A stretch of DNA of 46,697 bases from Microbacterium sp. 5K110. Lineage in GTDB: Bacteria; Actinomycetota; Actinomycetes; Actinomycetales; Microbacteriaceae. The DNA lies in assembly GCF_005774735.1 (NCBI RefSeq), contig NZ_VBUM01000018.1:1-46697 (forward strand), given 5' to 3'. A program made the translations under genes and the position numbers. The notes below the pieces were generated by a model that was not told the origin of the DNA, made no database searches, and saw nothing but the letters and a program-made list of their open reading frames with translations. Positions 34,067 through 42,473 of this stretch are shown here, piece after piece. Within the stretch, counting starts at the first letter, position 1. Each line of letters begins with the position of its first letter.

Positions 34067-36271
34067 ATGAACGCCACTCAGCAGCCGGGGCAGGAGGACG
34101 CGCGCAGCGCCCTCGAGCAGTTCGGCATCAACCTCACCGACCGCGCCCGCCAGGGCAAGCTCGATCCCGTCATCGGTCGCGACAGCGAGATCCGGCGGGT
34201 CAGTCAGGTCCTCACACGCCGCACCAAGAACAACCCGGTCCTCATCGGCGAGCCCGGCGTCGGCAAGACCGCCGTCGTCGAGGGCCTCGCTCAGCGCATC
34301 GTCGCGGGCGATGTCGCCGAAAGCCTCAAGAACAAAGAGCTCGTCGCCCTCGACATCTCCGCACTCGTGGCCGGGGCGATGTACCGCGGCCAGTTCGAGG
34401 AACGCCTCAAGATCGTCCTGAAAGAGATCACCGAGTCCGACGGACGCATCATCACGTTCATCGACGAACTGCACGTGCTGATGGGCGCGGGCGGCGGCGA
34501 GGGTTCGGTCGCGGCATCGAACATGCTCAAGCCCATGCTCGCCCGCGGCGAGCTGCGCCTCATCGGCGCGACGACGCTCGACGAGTACCGCGAGTTCATC
34601 GAGAAGGATGCCGCGCTCGAACGCCGTTTCCAGCAGGTCTACGTCGGCGAACCGACGGTCGAAGACACGATCGCGATCCTCCGCGGTCTCAAGGAGCGGT
34701 ACGAGGCGCACCACAAGGTCGCGATCGCCGACGCGGCGCTCGTGGCGGCGGCATCCCTGTCCAACCGCTACATCCCGTCGCGCCAGCTGCCCGACAAGGC
34801 GATCGACCTCATCGACGAAGCCGCGTCGCGCCTGCGCATGGAGATCGACTCGGCTCCGCTCGAGATCGACGAGCTGCGCCGGCACGTCGACCGGCTCAAG
34901 CTCGAAGAGCTCGCGCTGAAGAAAGAGAAGGATGCCGCCTCGAAGGAGCGCCTGGCGACGCTGCGCGAGACCCTCGCCGCCGAGCAGTCCAAGCTCGACG
35001 AGCTGCAAGCGCGGTGGGAGCAGGAGCGCGCCTCGCTCAACCGCGTCGGAGACCTGAAGACCCGACTCGACGCGGCCCGGGGGGACGCCGAGCGCGCCCA
35101 GCGCGAGGGCAACCTCGAGCGCGCATCGCGCCTGCTGTACGCCGACATCCCGGCCCTCGAGCGGGAGCTCATGACGGCCGAGCGCGAGGAGCCCGCGGGC
35201 GACCGCATGGTCAACGACCAGGTCACCGACGAGGACATCGCCGCCGTGATCGCCGCGTGGACCGGCATCCCGGTGGGTCGCCTGCTGCAGGGCGAGACCG
35301 AGAAACTCCTGCACCTCGAGCGCGAGCTCGGCAAGCGCCTGATCGGCCAGAAGGATGCCGTGAAGGCGGTGTCCGACGCGGTGCGCCGCTCGCGCGCGGG
35401 AATCAGCGACCCGAACCGCCCGGTCGGCTCGTTCCTCTTCCTCGGCCCCACGGGCGTCGGCAAGACCGAGCTCGCCAAGGCGCTCGCCGACTTCCTCTTC
35501 GACGACGAGCACGCCATGGTGCGCATCGACATGTCGGAGTACGGCGAGAAGCACTCCGTCGCCCGCCTCGTCGGTGCACCTCCGGGATACATCGGCTACG
35601 AGCAGGGCGGTCAGCTCACCGAGGCCGTGCGTCGCCGACCGTACAGTGTGGTGCTCCTCGACGAGGTCGAGAAGGCCCACCCCGAGGTGTTCGACATCCT
35701 GCTGCAGGTCATGGACGACGGTCGGCTGACCGATGGTCAGGGTCGCACGGTCGACTTCACCAACGTCGTCCTGATCCTGACGTCCAACCTCGGTTCGTCG
35801 ATCCTCATCGACCCGACGCTGCCGATCGAGGTCAAGCGCGAGCAGGTGCAGGCGCTCGTCCGGCAGGCGTTCAAGCCGGAGTTCGTGAACCGTCTCGACG
35901 ACATCGTGATCTTCCAGGCGCTCAGCGAGGACGACCTCGCCCAGATCGTCGAACTCGCGGTGGACGCGCTGCACAAGCGACTGCGGGAGCGCCGGCTCAC
36001 GCTGGCGGTCACGCCCGATGCGCGGTCCTGGCTCGCCGAGCGCGGCTACGACCCGGTGTACGGCGCGCGGCCCCTCCGCCGCCTGATCCAGTCCGAGGTG
36101 CAGAACCGCCTCGCGATGGCGATCCTCGCGGGGGGAGTGCACGACGGCGACGTCGTGAAGGTCGACGTCGCGAGCGACGGCGAGTCCCTCGTGCTCACGA
36201 GCGCGGGGCCGTCCGCCGAGGCCGAAGATCCCGGCGACGACGACGTGATCGAGGCCGAGATCGTCGAGTAG
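34067..36271 (+). CDS. clpB: ClpB-type disaggregase lacking the N-terminal domain
   Basis: A 734-residue AAA+ unfoldase that, with DnaK, rescues aggregated proteins. NBD1 has GEPGVGKTA (~62) and ITFIDELH; a coiled-coil middle domain spans roughly 270-390 (rich in [24 protein letters not shown] heptads); NBD2 has GPTGVGKTE (~461), [15 protein letters not shown] and the C-terminal [15 protein letters not shown]. The usual ~150-residue Clp_N repeat domain is absent: NBD1 begins within 20 residues of the ATG, and no such domain is encoded upstream. AGGAG precedes ATG 34067, and the HAIR site puts it in the HspR regulon. The acidic tail ends VIEAEIVE. Confidence 0.96.
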   Translation: MNATQQPGQEDARSALEQFGINLTDRARQGKLDPVIGRDSEIRRVSQVLTRRTKNNPVLIGEPGVGKTAVVEGLAQRIVAGDVAESLKNKELVALDISALVAGAMYRGQFEERLKIVLKEITESDGRIITFIDELHVLMGAGGGEGSVAASNMLKPMLARGELRLIGATTLDEYREFIEKDAALERRFQQVYVGEPTVEDTIAILRGLKERYEAHHKVAIADAALVAAASLSNRYIPSRQLPDKAIDLIDEAASRLRMEIDSAPLEIDELRRHVDRLKLEELALKKEKDAASKERLATLRETLAAEQSKLDELQARWEQERASLNRVGDLKTRLDAARGDAERAQREGNLERASRLLYADIPALERELMTAEREEPAGDRMVNDQVTDEDIAAVIAAWTGIPVGRLLQGETEKLLHLERELGKRLIGQKDAVKAVSDAVRRSRAGISDPNRPVGSFLFLGPTGVGKTELAKALADFLFDDEHAMVRIDMSEYGEKHSVARLVGAPPGYIGYEQGGQLTEAVRRRPYSVVLLDEVEKAHPEVFDILLQVMDDGRLTDGQGRTVDFTNVVLILTSNLGSSILIDPTLPIEVKREQVQALVRQAFKPEFVNRLDDIVIFQALSEDDLAQIVELAVDALHKRLRERRLTLAVTPDARSWLAERGYDPVYGARPLRRLIQSEVQNRLAMAILAGGVHDGDVVKVDVASDGESLVLTSAGPSAEAEDPGDDDVIEAEIVE

Positions 36272-36282
36272 TCGCATGCCGA

Positions 36283-36311
36283 GGGATGCCGCGCCGGGTG
36301 CGTGGCATCCC
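36283..36311 (+). terminator. clpB terminator hairpin
   Basis: GGGATGCC (36283-36290) pairs with GGCATCCC (36304-36311) across a 13-nt loop, 11 bp after the clpB stop codon. Confidence 0.65.
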
Positions 36312-36340
36312 CTCGTCGGTGTCCTCGCGGAGCGCCTCGC

Positions 36341-36352
36341 TACCCTGGCGCC
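36341..36352 (+). promoter_or_regulatory. Leaderless promoter -10 box for the RraA-like gene
   Basis: TACCCT (36341-36346) is exactly 6 nt before ATG 36353. Confidence 0.65.
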
Positions 36353-36820
36353 ATGACGATCGCAACGGCCGACCTCTACGACGAGCGCGGCGACGACCTC
36401 GACTCACTCTCGCTGCAGCTGCTCGACCTCGGCGGTCGGGTCGCGTTCGACGGGCTCGTGCGCACCGTGCGCTGTCACCGCGACAACGCGCTGGTGAAGC
36501 GCGTGCTCGCCACTCCGGGCGACGGTGCGGTCCTGGTCGTCGACGGAGGTGGATCCCTCGAGTCCGCGCTCGTCGGCGACCTCATCGCGGGATCTGCGGT
36601 GCAGAACGGATGGGCCGGGATCATCGTGCACGGGGTGATCCGCGACCGCGAGGCTCTGGCATCCCTCCCGCTCGGGGTCAAGGCGCTGGGGTCGAACCCG
36701 CGCAAGAGCGCGAAGGACGGTGTGGGCGAGGTCGACGTGCCGGTCACGATCGGCGGTGTCGTCTTCGCCCCGGGCCGGCACGTGTGGGCCGATGCCGACG
36801 GGGTGCTGGTCGAGCGCTGA
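36353..36820 (+). CDS. rraA: RraA-like protein (RNase E regulator / oxaloacetate-HMG aldolase family)
   Basis: A 155-residue RraA-fold protein. Conserved features are TADLYDERGDDLDSLSLQLLDLGGRVAF, VDGGGSLESALVGDLIAGSAVQNGWAG and HGVIRDREALASLPLGVKALG, with the Arg-Asp pair of the active-site loop. Some family members inhibit RNase E, while many class II-type homologues are 4-hydroxy-4-methyl-2-oxoglutarate/oxaloacetate aldolases, so either role is possible. The start is fixed by a leaderless -10 box. It stands alone between clpB and the VOC gene. Confidence 0.9.
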   Translation: MTIATADLYDERGDDLDSLSLQLLDLGGRVAFDGLVRTVRCHRDNALVKRVLATPGDGAVLVVDGGGSLESALVGDLIAGSAVQNGWAGIIVHGVIRDREALASLPLGVKALGSNPRKSAKDGVGEVDVPVTIGGVVFAPGRHVWADADGVLVER

Positions 36821-36837
36821 TCGGGTCTTGACGGAGC

Positions 36838-36854
36838 ACTTCACTTTTGGAAGT
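36838..36854 (+). promoter_or_regulatory. Possible HxlR operator upstream of the VOC-HxlR operon
   Basis: ACTTC (36838-36842) and GAAGT (36850-36854) form an inverted repeat with a 7-nt centre, 10 nt before the VOC start. TTGACG (36828-36833) lies upstream. This would suit autoregulation by the HxlR protein. Confidence 0.35.
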
Positions 36855-36863
36855 ATCACGGCC

Positions 36864-37268
36864 ATGAGCCTCTTCCTCACCTGTCCGGTCGAGTCCGTCG
36901 CGCGCTCGACCGCCTTCTACACCGCCCTCGGCTGGACCCTCAACGCCGAGATGTCGGACCACAACGTCTCGTGCTTCGCCATCGCTCCGGAGCAGTACGT
37001 CATGCTCGGCAGCCGGGAGATGTACGCCGCCGTCGGCGGTACCGACGATCTCATCGGCGGACCCGACACGCCCTCCAAGATCACGGTGTCCTTCGACCTC
37101 GGCAGCCGCGAGGCGGTCGACGGGCTGGTCGAGCGTGCGGGCGCAGCCGGCGGGCGCATCGGCGACACCGACGACTATCCGTTCATGTACCAGCGTCAGT
37201 TCGACGACCCGGACGGATACCACTACTCGCCGTTCTGGATGAAGCCGGACGCCGAAGCGCCCGAGTGA
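36864..37268 (+). CDS. VOC-family (glyoxalase/bleomycin resistance-like) protein
   Basis: A 134-residue protein with the paired beta-alpha-beta-beta-beta pattern: LFLTCPVESVARSTAFYTALGWT, SCFAIAPEQYVMLGSREMY, SKITVSFDLGSREAVDGLVERA and YQRQFDDPDGYHYSPFWM. The last segment resembles the lactoylglutathione-lyase-like subgroup. Metal ligands are incomplete compared with true glyoxalase I, so it may be a binding or detoxification protein. Its stop overlaps the HxlR start (GTGA), indicating co-translation. Confidence 0.88.
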   Translation: MSLFLTCPVESVARSTAFYTALGWTLNAEMSDHNVSCFAIAPEQYVMLGSREMYAAVGGTDDLIGGPDTPSKITVSFDLGSREAVDGLVERAGAAGGRIGDTDDYPFMYQRQFDDPDGYHYSPFWMKPDAEAPE

Positions 37269-37597
37269 GCGGCCTCGAAGCCGCCCTCGATGTCGTCGGT
37301 GCGCGCTGGGCGCTGCTCATCGTCGAGCGCTTGCTCGACGGCCCGCAGCGATACGGCGATCTGCAGCGCGACCTCGGCGTCGGCACGGCGATCCTGGCCG
37401 TGCGTCTGCGCGAGCTCGAAGAAGCCGGCGTGCTCGTCCGGCTCCCGCTGAAACACAACACCCGCGCCTACGCCCTGACCCCGCGCGGCGAGGCCTTGCG
37501 CGAGACGATCGTCGCGCTGGAGCGGTGGGGTGCTGCCCGGGCGCCAGATCACGTGATCTCGCCGAGATCACCCGACAGTGCGCGCCAGAACGGGTGA
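37265..37597 (+). CDS. HxlR-family transcriptional regulator
   Basis: A 110-residue winged-helix regulator: LDVVGARWALLIVERLLDGPQRYGDL, GVGTAILAVRLRELEEAGVLVRL and TRAYALTPRGEALRETI. It lacks the N-terminal Cys of redox-sensing relatives. The last ~19 codons and the stop lie inside the inverted-repeat element at 37542-37623, so its C-terminus was altered by that element. GTG 37265 overlaps the VOC stop. It may control the VOC gene and perhaps the nearby nitroreductase. Confidence 0.88.
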   Translation: MSGLEAALDVVGARWALLIVERLLDGPQRYGDLQRDLGVGTAILAVRLRELEEAGVLVRLPLKHNTRAYALTPRGEALRETIVALERWGAARAPDHVISPRSPDSARQNG

Positions 37598-37623
37598 TCT
37601 CGGCCACTTCGCGTGATCTGGCG
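37542..37623. repeat. Dispersed ~85-bp hairpin element, copy B
   Basis: Outer arms CGCCAGATCACG (37542-37553) and CGTGATCTGGCG (37612-37623), inner 14-bp arms 37561-37574 and 37591-37604, loop 37575-37590. The architecture and arm sequence match 1712-1796. It contains the HxlR stop codon and may also serve as its terminator. Confidence 0.75.
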
Positions 37624-37664
37624 GAAGAAGCAGCGGGATGCCGCGCGGTCCGGGCCGCGCAGAA

Positions 37665-37687
37665 CCGGCATCGGACGGTGATGCCGG
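37665..37687. terminator. Short hairpin before the nitroreductase end
   Basis: CCGGCAT (37665-37671) and ATGCCGG (37681-37687) with a 9-nt loop lie between the HxlR gene and the convergent nitroreductase. Confidence 0.35.
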
Positions 37688-37759
37688 GGCGGAAACGTGC
37701 CCGCCCCCGCACCGCGATCGCGGATGCAGGGGCGGACGGATGCCGGGAGCCGGCGCGAC

Positions 37760-38344
37760 TCAGGCGTCGAGCAGCAGCGTCTCGGCGAGCGGACGGCGCG
37801 TGCGCGGGGCGTTCTCGCGGGCGCGGACGGCCTCGTCTGCGGCATCCGGGTCGCCGAAGGCGCCCACGGCGATCACGGTCACGGGCGTGAAGCGGGCGTC
37901 GAGGTCGAACGACGCGCGCAGGCCGTCACCCGAGAAGCCACCCATCGTGTGGGTGGCGAGACCGCGGGCGTGGGCCTCGACGGTGAAGAACGCGGCGGCC
38001 TGACCGGCGTCGTAGGTCGCCCACGGCCGGGGGTTCCCATCGGCGTCGGCCGTCTCCGCCAGCACGACGACGAGCGCGCCGGCCGCCGGGGCCCAGCCCT
38101 GGTTGAAGCCGACGAGGGACTCGACGACGCGGGCGTGCGCGTCGGTGCCGCGGCGAGCGAGCAGGAAACGCCACGGCTGCGTGTTGTTCGCCGACGGCGA
38201 CCAGCGGGCGGCTTCGAACGCAGCGCGCAGCGCTTCCTCGTCGATGGGGGTCTCGGCGTCGAAGACGCGGGTGCTCCAACGCTCGGCCAGAACGTCGAGG
38301 ATCGGGACGTCGGTCTGAGCGGTGCGGTCGAGAACGTGGGACAT
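37760..38344 (-). CDS. Nitroreductase-family FMN oxidoreductase
   Basis: A 194-residue flavoprotein. The FMN-binding pattern ERWSTRVFDAETPIDEEALRAAFEAARWSPSANNTQPWRFL is typical of the family, as are AAAFFTVEAHARGLATHTMGGF and VIAVGAFGDPD near the end. Such enzymes reduce nitroaromatics, quinones or enones with NAD(P)H. GAGGAG is located 7 nt upstream of ATG 38344. It is monocistronic, with convergent HxlR and VOC neighbours. Confidence 0.92.
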   Translation of the reverse strand: MSHVLDRTAQTDVPILDVLAERWSTRVFDAETPIDEEALRAAFEAARWSPSANNTQPWRFLLARRGTDAHARVVESLVGFNQGWAPAAGALVVVLAETADADGNPRPWATYDAGQAAAFFTVEAHARGLATHTMGGFSGDGLRASFDLDARFTPVTVIAVGAFGDPDAADEAVRARENAPRTRRPLAETLLLDA

Positions 38345-38471
38345 GGGTACTCCTCAGGATGAGAACGAAGCCGGGGCGTCGTTGACCCGTCCCATCGAAC
38401 GCCGATGCAGCCGCCGGTGTTCCCATATGACGGAGAAAGTCCTGTGGTAGCCCGTCCGGCCGTCCAGCCGC

Positions 38472-38867
38472 CTACGCCTCAACGGACCGTTCGAGATCCA
38501 TCTGGGCGAAGACTTCCCTTGCGACTCGGAAGCTCTCCAACGCGGCTGGCACTCCGCAATAGATCGCGGCTTGCAGGAACACTTCCTTGATCTCTTCCCG
38601 AGTCACGCCGTTGTTGATCGCGCCCCGCACGTGGGTGGCGAGCTCATGCGAGCGGTTCAGAGCGGTGAGCATCGCGAGGTTGATCAGGCTACGGTGCGGG
38701 CGCGCGAGTCCGGGCCGGCTCCAGACGTCTCCCCAGCAGTACTGAGTGACGAGTTCCTGCATGTCCTGCGAGAAGTCATCGGCTTTCGCCAGTGCCGCAT
38801 CGACGTAGTCGTCGCCCAGGACTGCCCGGCGGATGGCGAGGCCCTCTTCGAAGAGCTGGTGGTTCAT
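38472..38867 (-). CDS. Carboxymuconolactone decarboxylase (CMD) family protein
   Basis: A 131-residue helical protein resembling PcaC: YCWGDVWSRPGLARPHRSLINLAMLTALNR, HVRGAINNGVTREEIKEVFLQAAIYCGVPAALESF. The arrangement fits gamma-carboxymuconolactone decarboxylases, though many relatives are uncharacterised. It is the last gene of the minus-strand operon; its ATG overlaps the upstream stop (ATGA) and AAGGA sits just before it. No other protocatechuate pathway genes are seen, so its substrate is probably a different lactone or keto-acid. Confidence 0.9.
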   Translation of the reverse strand: MNHQLFEEGLAIRRAVLGDDYVDAALAKADDFSQDMQELVTQYCWGDVWSRPGLARPHRSLINLAMLTALNRSHELATHVRGAINNGVTREEIKEVFLQAAIYCGVPAALESFRVAREVFAQMDLERSVEA

Positions 38868-39787
38868 GAGGGGTCCTTCTTGTCGGTCGAGCCGAGGGCG
38901 ACGCCGTTGACGGCTTCGAGATAGTGCGCAATGTGCGATTGGTCGGCGGGTGCACCGTCGAAAGATGCGAGCGCCGCGCGGGCCACGCGCACCGCGCTGT
39001 CGGAGAGGGGTGTCGAGATCCCGACGCTTTCGGCCAATTGCTGGGCGGTGATGATGTCTTTCACCGTGAACTCGAGCGAGAAGCCGACGTTCCACTGGCG
39101 ATCGAGGACGTGCGGCCCGATCTTGACCTCGGTCGCGTGGTTGCGACCCGTCGAGTGATTGATGACGTCCAGCATGACTCGCGGATCCAGGCCGAACTTC
39201 GCGCCGACGCTGAGGACCTCGACGGCCCCGATGATCCCGATGACCGACAGGAGGTTGTTGAGTGCCTTCAGCGCGTGAGCGGAGCCTACGGGCCCCGTCC
39301 TCGTGACGCTCGCCCCCAGGGCGGCGAGGAGCGGTTGCGCCTGATTCCACACCTCGTCGTCGGGGGCGCCGACCATGATCGCGAGTTCCCCGGTCGCTGC
39401 GCGCCTCGGTCCTCCCGACACGGGGGCATCGATGAATCGGATGCCGCCGGCCGCCAGATCATCGGCATGAGCGCGCGTCGCATCCGGTTGGGACGAACCC
39501 ATGTCGATGACCAGGGCGCCCGGACTCAGACGCGAGGCGAGGGATCCCGCCTCGCGTCGTGTGCCGAGCACGGATGCGACGACGGTGCTGTTCGGCAGCA
39601 TGAGGATGGTGATCCGGCTCGCGGCGATCTCCGCGTCGTCGGCCACCCGTGCGCCCGTGTCGGCGGCGACCCGGTCGGCGACCTCCCGTGAGGCATCGGA
39701 GACGCTCACGCGGTGGCCGGCCGAAACGAGGCGGGCGACCATCGGTGCGCCCATCGTTCCCAGGCCGATGAAGGTGACGTCCGTCAT
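38864..39787 (-). CDS. NAD(P)-dependent beta-hydroxyacid dehydrogenase
   Basis: A 307-residue member of the 3-hydroxyisobutyrate dehydrogenase family: VTFIGLGTMGAPM, IDAPVSGGPRRAATGELAIMVG and HALKALNNLL with catalytic Lys174. ATG 39787 shares its A with the aldehyde dehydrogenase stop (TGATG). It differs from the homologue at 26440, so the two loci have separate substrates. A role in converting a hydroxyacid or semialdehyde is consistent with the neighbouring dehydrogenases; gamma-hydroxybutyrate dehydrogenases also belong to this superfamily. Confidence 0.92.
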   Translation of the reverse strand: MTDVTFIGLGTMGAPMVARLVSAGHRVSVSDASREVADRVAADTGARVADDAEIAASRITILMLPNSTVVASVLGTRREAGSLASRLSPGALVIDMGSSQPDATRAHADDLAAGGIRFIDAPVSGGPRRAATGELAIMVGAPDDEVWNQAQPLLAALGASVTRTGPVGSAHALKALNNLLSVIGIIGAVEVLSVGAKFGLDPRVMLDVINHSTGRNHATEVKIGPHVLDRQWNVGFSLEFTVKDIITAQQLAESVGISTPLSDSAVRVARAALASFDGAPADQSHIAHYLEAVNGVALGSTDKKDPS

Positions 39788-41220
39788 CAGTACACCGCCA
39801 CGACCGTCTTCAGGTGCGAATAGTGGAGCATCGCTTCGATCCCCTTCTCTCGCCCGTACCCGCTGTTCTTGTGCCCGCCGAACGGCGTCTGCACCGCGCC
39901 CGTGGACCACGTGTTGATGAAGACCTGACCGGCTTCGATGCTGTCGGCCACGCGGAGTGCGCGCCCGATGTCACGCGTGAACACCCCAGCGATCAGGCCG
40001 AACTCCGAATCGTTGGCGATGCGGATGGCATCCGCTTCGTCGTCGAAGGGGATCGTCACCAGCACCGGCCCGAAGATCTCTTCTCGGGCGATCCGCGAGT
40101 CGGTGTCGACGTCGGCGTAGATGGTGGGCTTCACGTAGAACCCTCCGCCCAGAGCCGGATCGCCGCTCACGGATCCGCCGATGACCGCGGCGATGCCCTC
40201 GTCCTGAGCGATGTGGAAGTACTCCTGGACCTGTGCGAACTGCCCGCGCGTGATGAGGGGGCCGATGTCGTCGCCCTCGCGCAGTTCGCCGGCGATCGCG
40301 GCCACCTGTGCGACGAACTCGTCGTGGATGGATCGCTCGACGAGCAGCCGCGTTCCCGCGGAGCACACCTGGCCCGCGTTGGCGGCGAAGGCGCGGACAG
40401 CCTCCCGGGCCGCTTTCGGCAGATCGGCGTCGGCGAAGACGATGTTGGCGGACTTGCCGCCCAGCTCCAGAGTGAGGGGGATGACGCGTTCGGCCGCGAT
40501 ACGACCGATTGTGCGTCCGGTCTGCACAGAACCGGTGAAAGCGACCTTGCGAACGGCGGGGTGGCTGACGATCGCGGTTCCGACGACCGACCCGGAACCC
40601 AGCACCACGTTCAGCACGCCATCGGGGAGCCCGATCTCGGTGGCGAGGCGGCATAGCAGAATCGTCGTCTGCGATGACGTCTCGGCGGGCTTCAGGATCA
40701 CGACGTTGCCGGTCACGAGAGCCGGGGCGACGGCGCGAGCCGCCTGATTCAGCGGCACGTTCCACGGGGTGATGATGCCGACGACGCCGTAGGGCTCCCG
40801 TCGGGTATAGATGTGCTGTCCCGGTTCGACGTCGAGGACGTCGCCGACGGGGATGTTCACCAGCCCGGAGTAGAACTCGAAATAGGCCGCGGAGTTCTCG
40901 ACTTCGGCGAGGGCTGTTGCGCGCGGCTTGCCGGTGTCTTGGATCTCGAGATCGGCGAATTCGTCGGCGTGGGCGCGGATCGCATCTGCGATGCGGCGAA
41001 GGATTCGGCCCCGTTCGGGCGCCGAAAAGTACCGCCAGCCGGGGTAGGCGCGGGTAGCCGCTTTCGCGGCGGAGTCGACGTCTGCGGCGGTGCCGGCGGC
41101 GATCCGTACGGTGGAGCCACCGGTCGCAGGATTCGTGCCCACGGTGTATTCATCGGACTGCGGCCGGTGGGGCGCCCCGTCGATCCAGTGGTCGAGAGGT
41201 TCGGGTGTAGCCGTGTTCAT
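39787..41220 (-). CDS. NAD(P)-dependent aldehyde dehydrogenase
   Basis: A 477-residue ALDH with catalytic N154 (TPWNVP), E252 (TLELGGKSAN) and C286 (NAGQVCSAGTRL). EEIFGPVLVTIPF and PFGGHKNSGYGREKG are standard. It resembles betaine/gamma-aminobutyraldehyde or hydroxymuconic semialdehyde dehydrogenases. It follows the alcohol dehydrogenase gene, so an alcohol-to-aldehyde-to-acid sequence is likely. Its ATG lies 12 nt beyond the expected end of the ADH gene, but is overlapped by the frameshifted ADH reading. Confidence 0.92.
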   Translation of the reverse strand: MNTATPEPLDHWIDGAPHRPQSDEYTVGTNPATGGSTVRIAAGTAADVDSAAKAATRAYPGWRYFSAPERGRILRRIADAIRAHADEFADLEIQDTGKPRATALAEVENSAAYFEFYSGLVNIPVGDVLDVEPGQHIYTRREPYGVVGIITPWNVPLNQAARAVAPALVTGNVVILKPAETSSQTTILLCRLATEIGLPDGVLNVVLGSGSVVGTAIVSHPAVRKVAFTGSVQTGRTIGRIAAERVIPLTLELGGKSANIVFADADLPKAAREAVRAFAANAGQVCSAGTRLLVERSIHDEFVAQVAAIAGELREGDDIGPLITRGQFAQVQEYFHIAQDEGIAAVIGGSVSGDPALGGGFYVKPTIYADVDTDSRIAREEIFGPVLVTIPFDDEADAIRIANDSEFGLIAGVFTRDIGRALRVADSIEAGQVFINTWSTGAVQTPFGGHKNSGYGREKGIEAMLHYSHLKTVVAVY

Positions 41221-41231
41221 ATCGATTCCCC

Positions 41232-42343
41232 TCAGTCGGTGATGGTGATGACGGCGCGAGTGACCTCGCGGTTGAGGGACTTCTCCAGCGCCACCTGGAT
41301 GTCGGCGAACGAGAACTCGGCGTCGACGAGTTCTTCCAGGGGGTACTTGTCCCGTGTTCGGCCAGGAACGTCAGCGCCTTCCAGAGATAGCGGGCCTCGT
41401 AGCGGTCGACGTGCCGGATGGTGAGAGCCTTCCGTGTGACGTAGCCGGGGTCGAACGGCACCGTGGCCCCGGGGGAGAGGTTCCCCATGACGAGGTAGCG
41501 GCCGCCTCGTCGCACGAGTCGAAGTCCTTCGGCGAACGCTGCGGGAACCCCGGCCACCTCCACACCCACGTCGGCTCCGCGACCGTTGGTGAGCTCCAAG
41601 ACGGCTCTCTCCCGATCTTCGAGTTCGGGCAGTTCGTTGATGTCGATGACGTGGTCGGCGCCGAATGCGCGGGCCTGTGCGAGACGGGCAGCCACCCCGT
41701 CGACGACCAGCACGCGCGCTCCTCGTTCCTTCGCGACGGCGATCGCATAGAGACCCAGACCCCCCGCGCCCTGGATGAGAACGGTCTCGTCCTGCTGCAG
41801 CGCGATCTGGTCGATCCCGTAGAAGACCTGACTCAGTGCGCAGTTGGCCCCCGCCGCGACGGCGTCGGGGATCTCGTCCGGAACCTTGTACACGTTCTGC
41901 AGGGGGTGGATGTAGTAGTGCGTCGCGAATGCGGCGTGGAAGTGGGGAGCTTCCTCAGGCTGGCGTCCGAAGAACTCGTACGCGTTGTCGCAGAGGTTGT
42001 ATTGACCGCCCACGCACTGGGGGCACCGCTGGCAGGTCTGGAAATAGGTGCAGACGATGCGGTCGCCGACGGCCAGCGGGACGCCTCGGTTGTCGGTGGT
42101 TCGGCGATCACCGAATGCCAGGACGCGCAGAACCATCTCGTGGCCCAGTCCGCCCCGCTTCTTCACGGGGTGCTTTCCGTTCCAGATGTGCAACTCAGAG
42201 CCGCACACGTTCGCGCGCAGGACCTCCACGAGGATGCCGTCGGGCTCGAGCTCGGGGAGGGGGTATTCGGCATAAGCGAGTACGCGGGGTTCGCTCATAT
42301 AGGCCAAGCGGCCGGTGACGGGTGTGTCTGCTCGCGCTTCCAC
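41232..42343 (-). pseudogene. Zinc-dependent alcohol dehydrogenase (MDR family), apparent 1-nt frameshift
   Basis: The N-terminal ~330 residues are a normal zinc ADH: catalytic Cys47 and His68-Glu69 (GGLGHE), structural zinc Cys104/107/110/118 and Rossmann GAGGLGLYAIAVA. Near 41351-41353 the frame shifts. Adding one base to the GGG run there restores LEELVDAEFSFADIQVALEK and a C-terminus ending AVITITD with a stop at 41232-41234, giving a 370-residue protein. As given, the frame runs on to 41150, overlapping the ALDH start. It is either a homopolymer sequencing error or a real inactivation. GTG 42343 has AAGGGAG 7 nt upstream. Confidence 0.85.
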
Positions 42344-42378
42344 GGGCTATCTCCCTTGATAGTGATGGTGACAGCGCT

Positions 42379-42410
42379 ACGTTAGCGAATGACGGATTGT
42401 CCGTCAATCC
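42379..42410 (-). promoter_or_regulatory. ADH operon promoter with overlapping palindromic operators
   Basis: On the minus strand: -35 TTGACG (42407-42402), 17-bp spacer, -10 TAACGT (42384-42379), +1 near 42372. Two 17-bp palindromes overlap the -35 and spacer: 42390-42406 (arms TGACGGA/TCCGTCA) and 42394-42410 (arms GGATTG/CAATCC). They are likely sites for the divergent GntR regulator. Confidence 0.7.
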
Positions 42411-42442
42411 GTCGGCGCCTTCCTTTCGGACGGTGCCGCACA

Positions 42443-42463
42443 TAAGATCGCTCTATGAGAGGA
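42443..42463 (+). promoter_or_regulatory. gntR promoter -10 box and ribosome site
   Basis: TAAGAT (42443-42448) predicts +1 near 42455. GAGAGGA (42457-42463) is a good Shine-Dalgarno for GTG 42474. An 11-codon ORF opening at ATG 42455 ends in another frame and is probably fortuitous. Confidence 0.5.
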
Positions 42464-42473
42464 CTGAGCTCCG

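Noticed and set aside
38472..38867. Protocatechuate (pca) pathway assignment for the CMD protein
   Set aside because: No pcaB, pcaGH, pcaIJ or related genes are in the window, and the operon partners are dehydrogenases.
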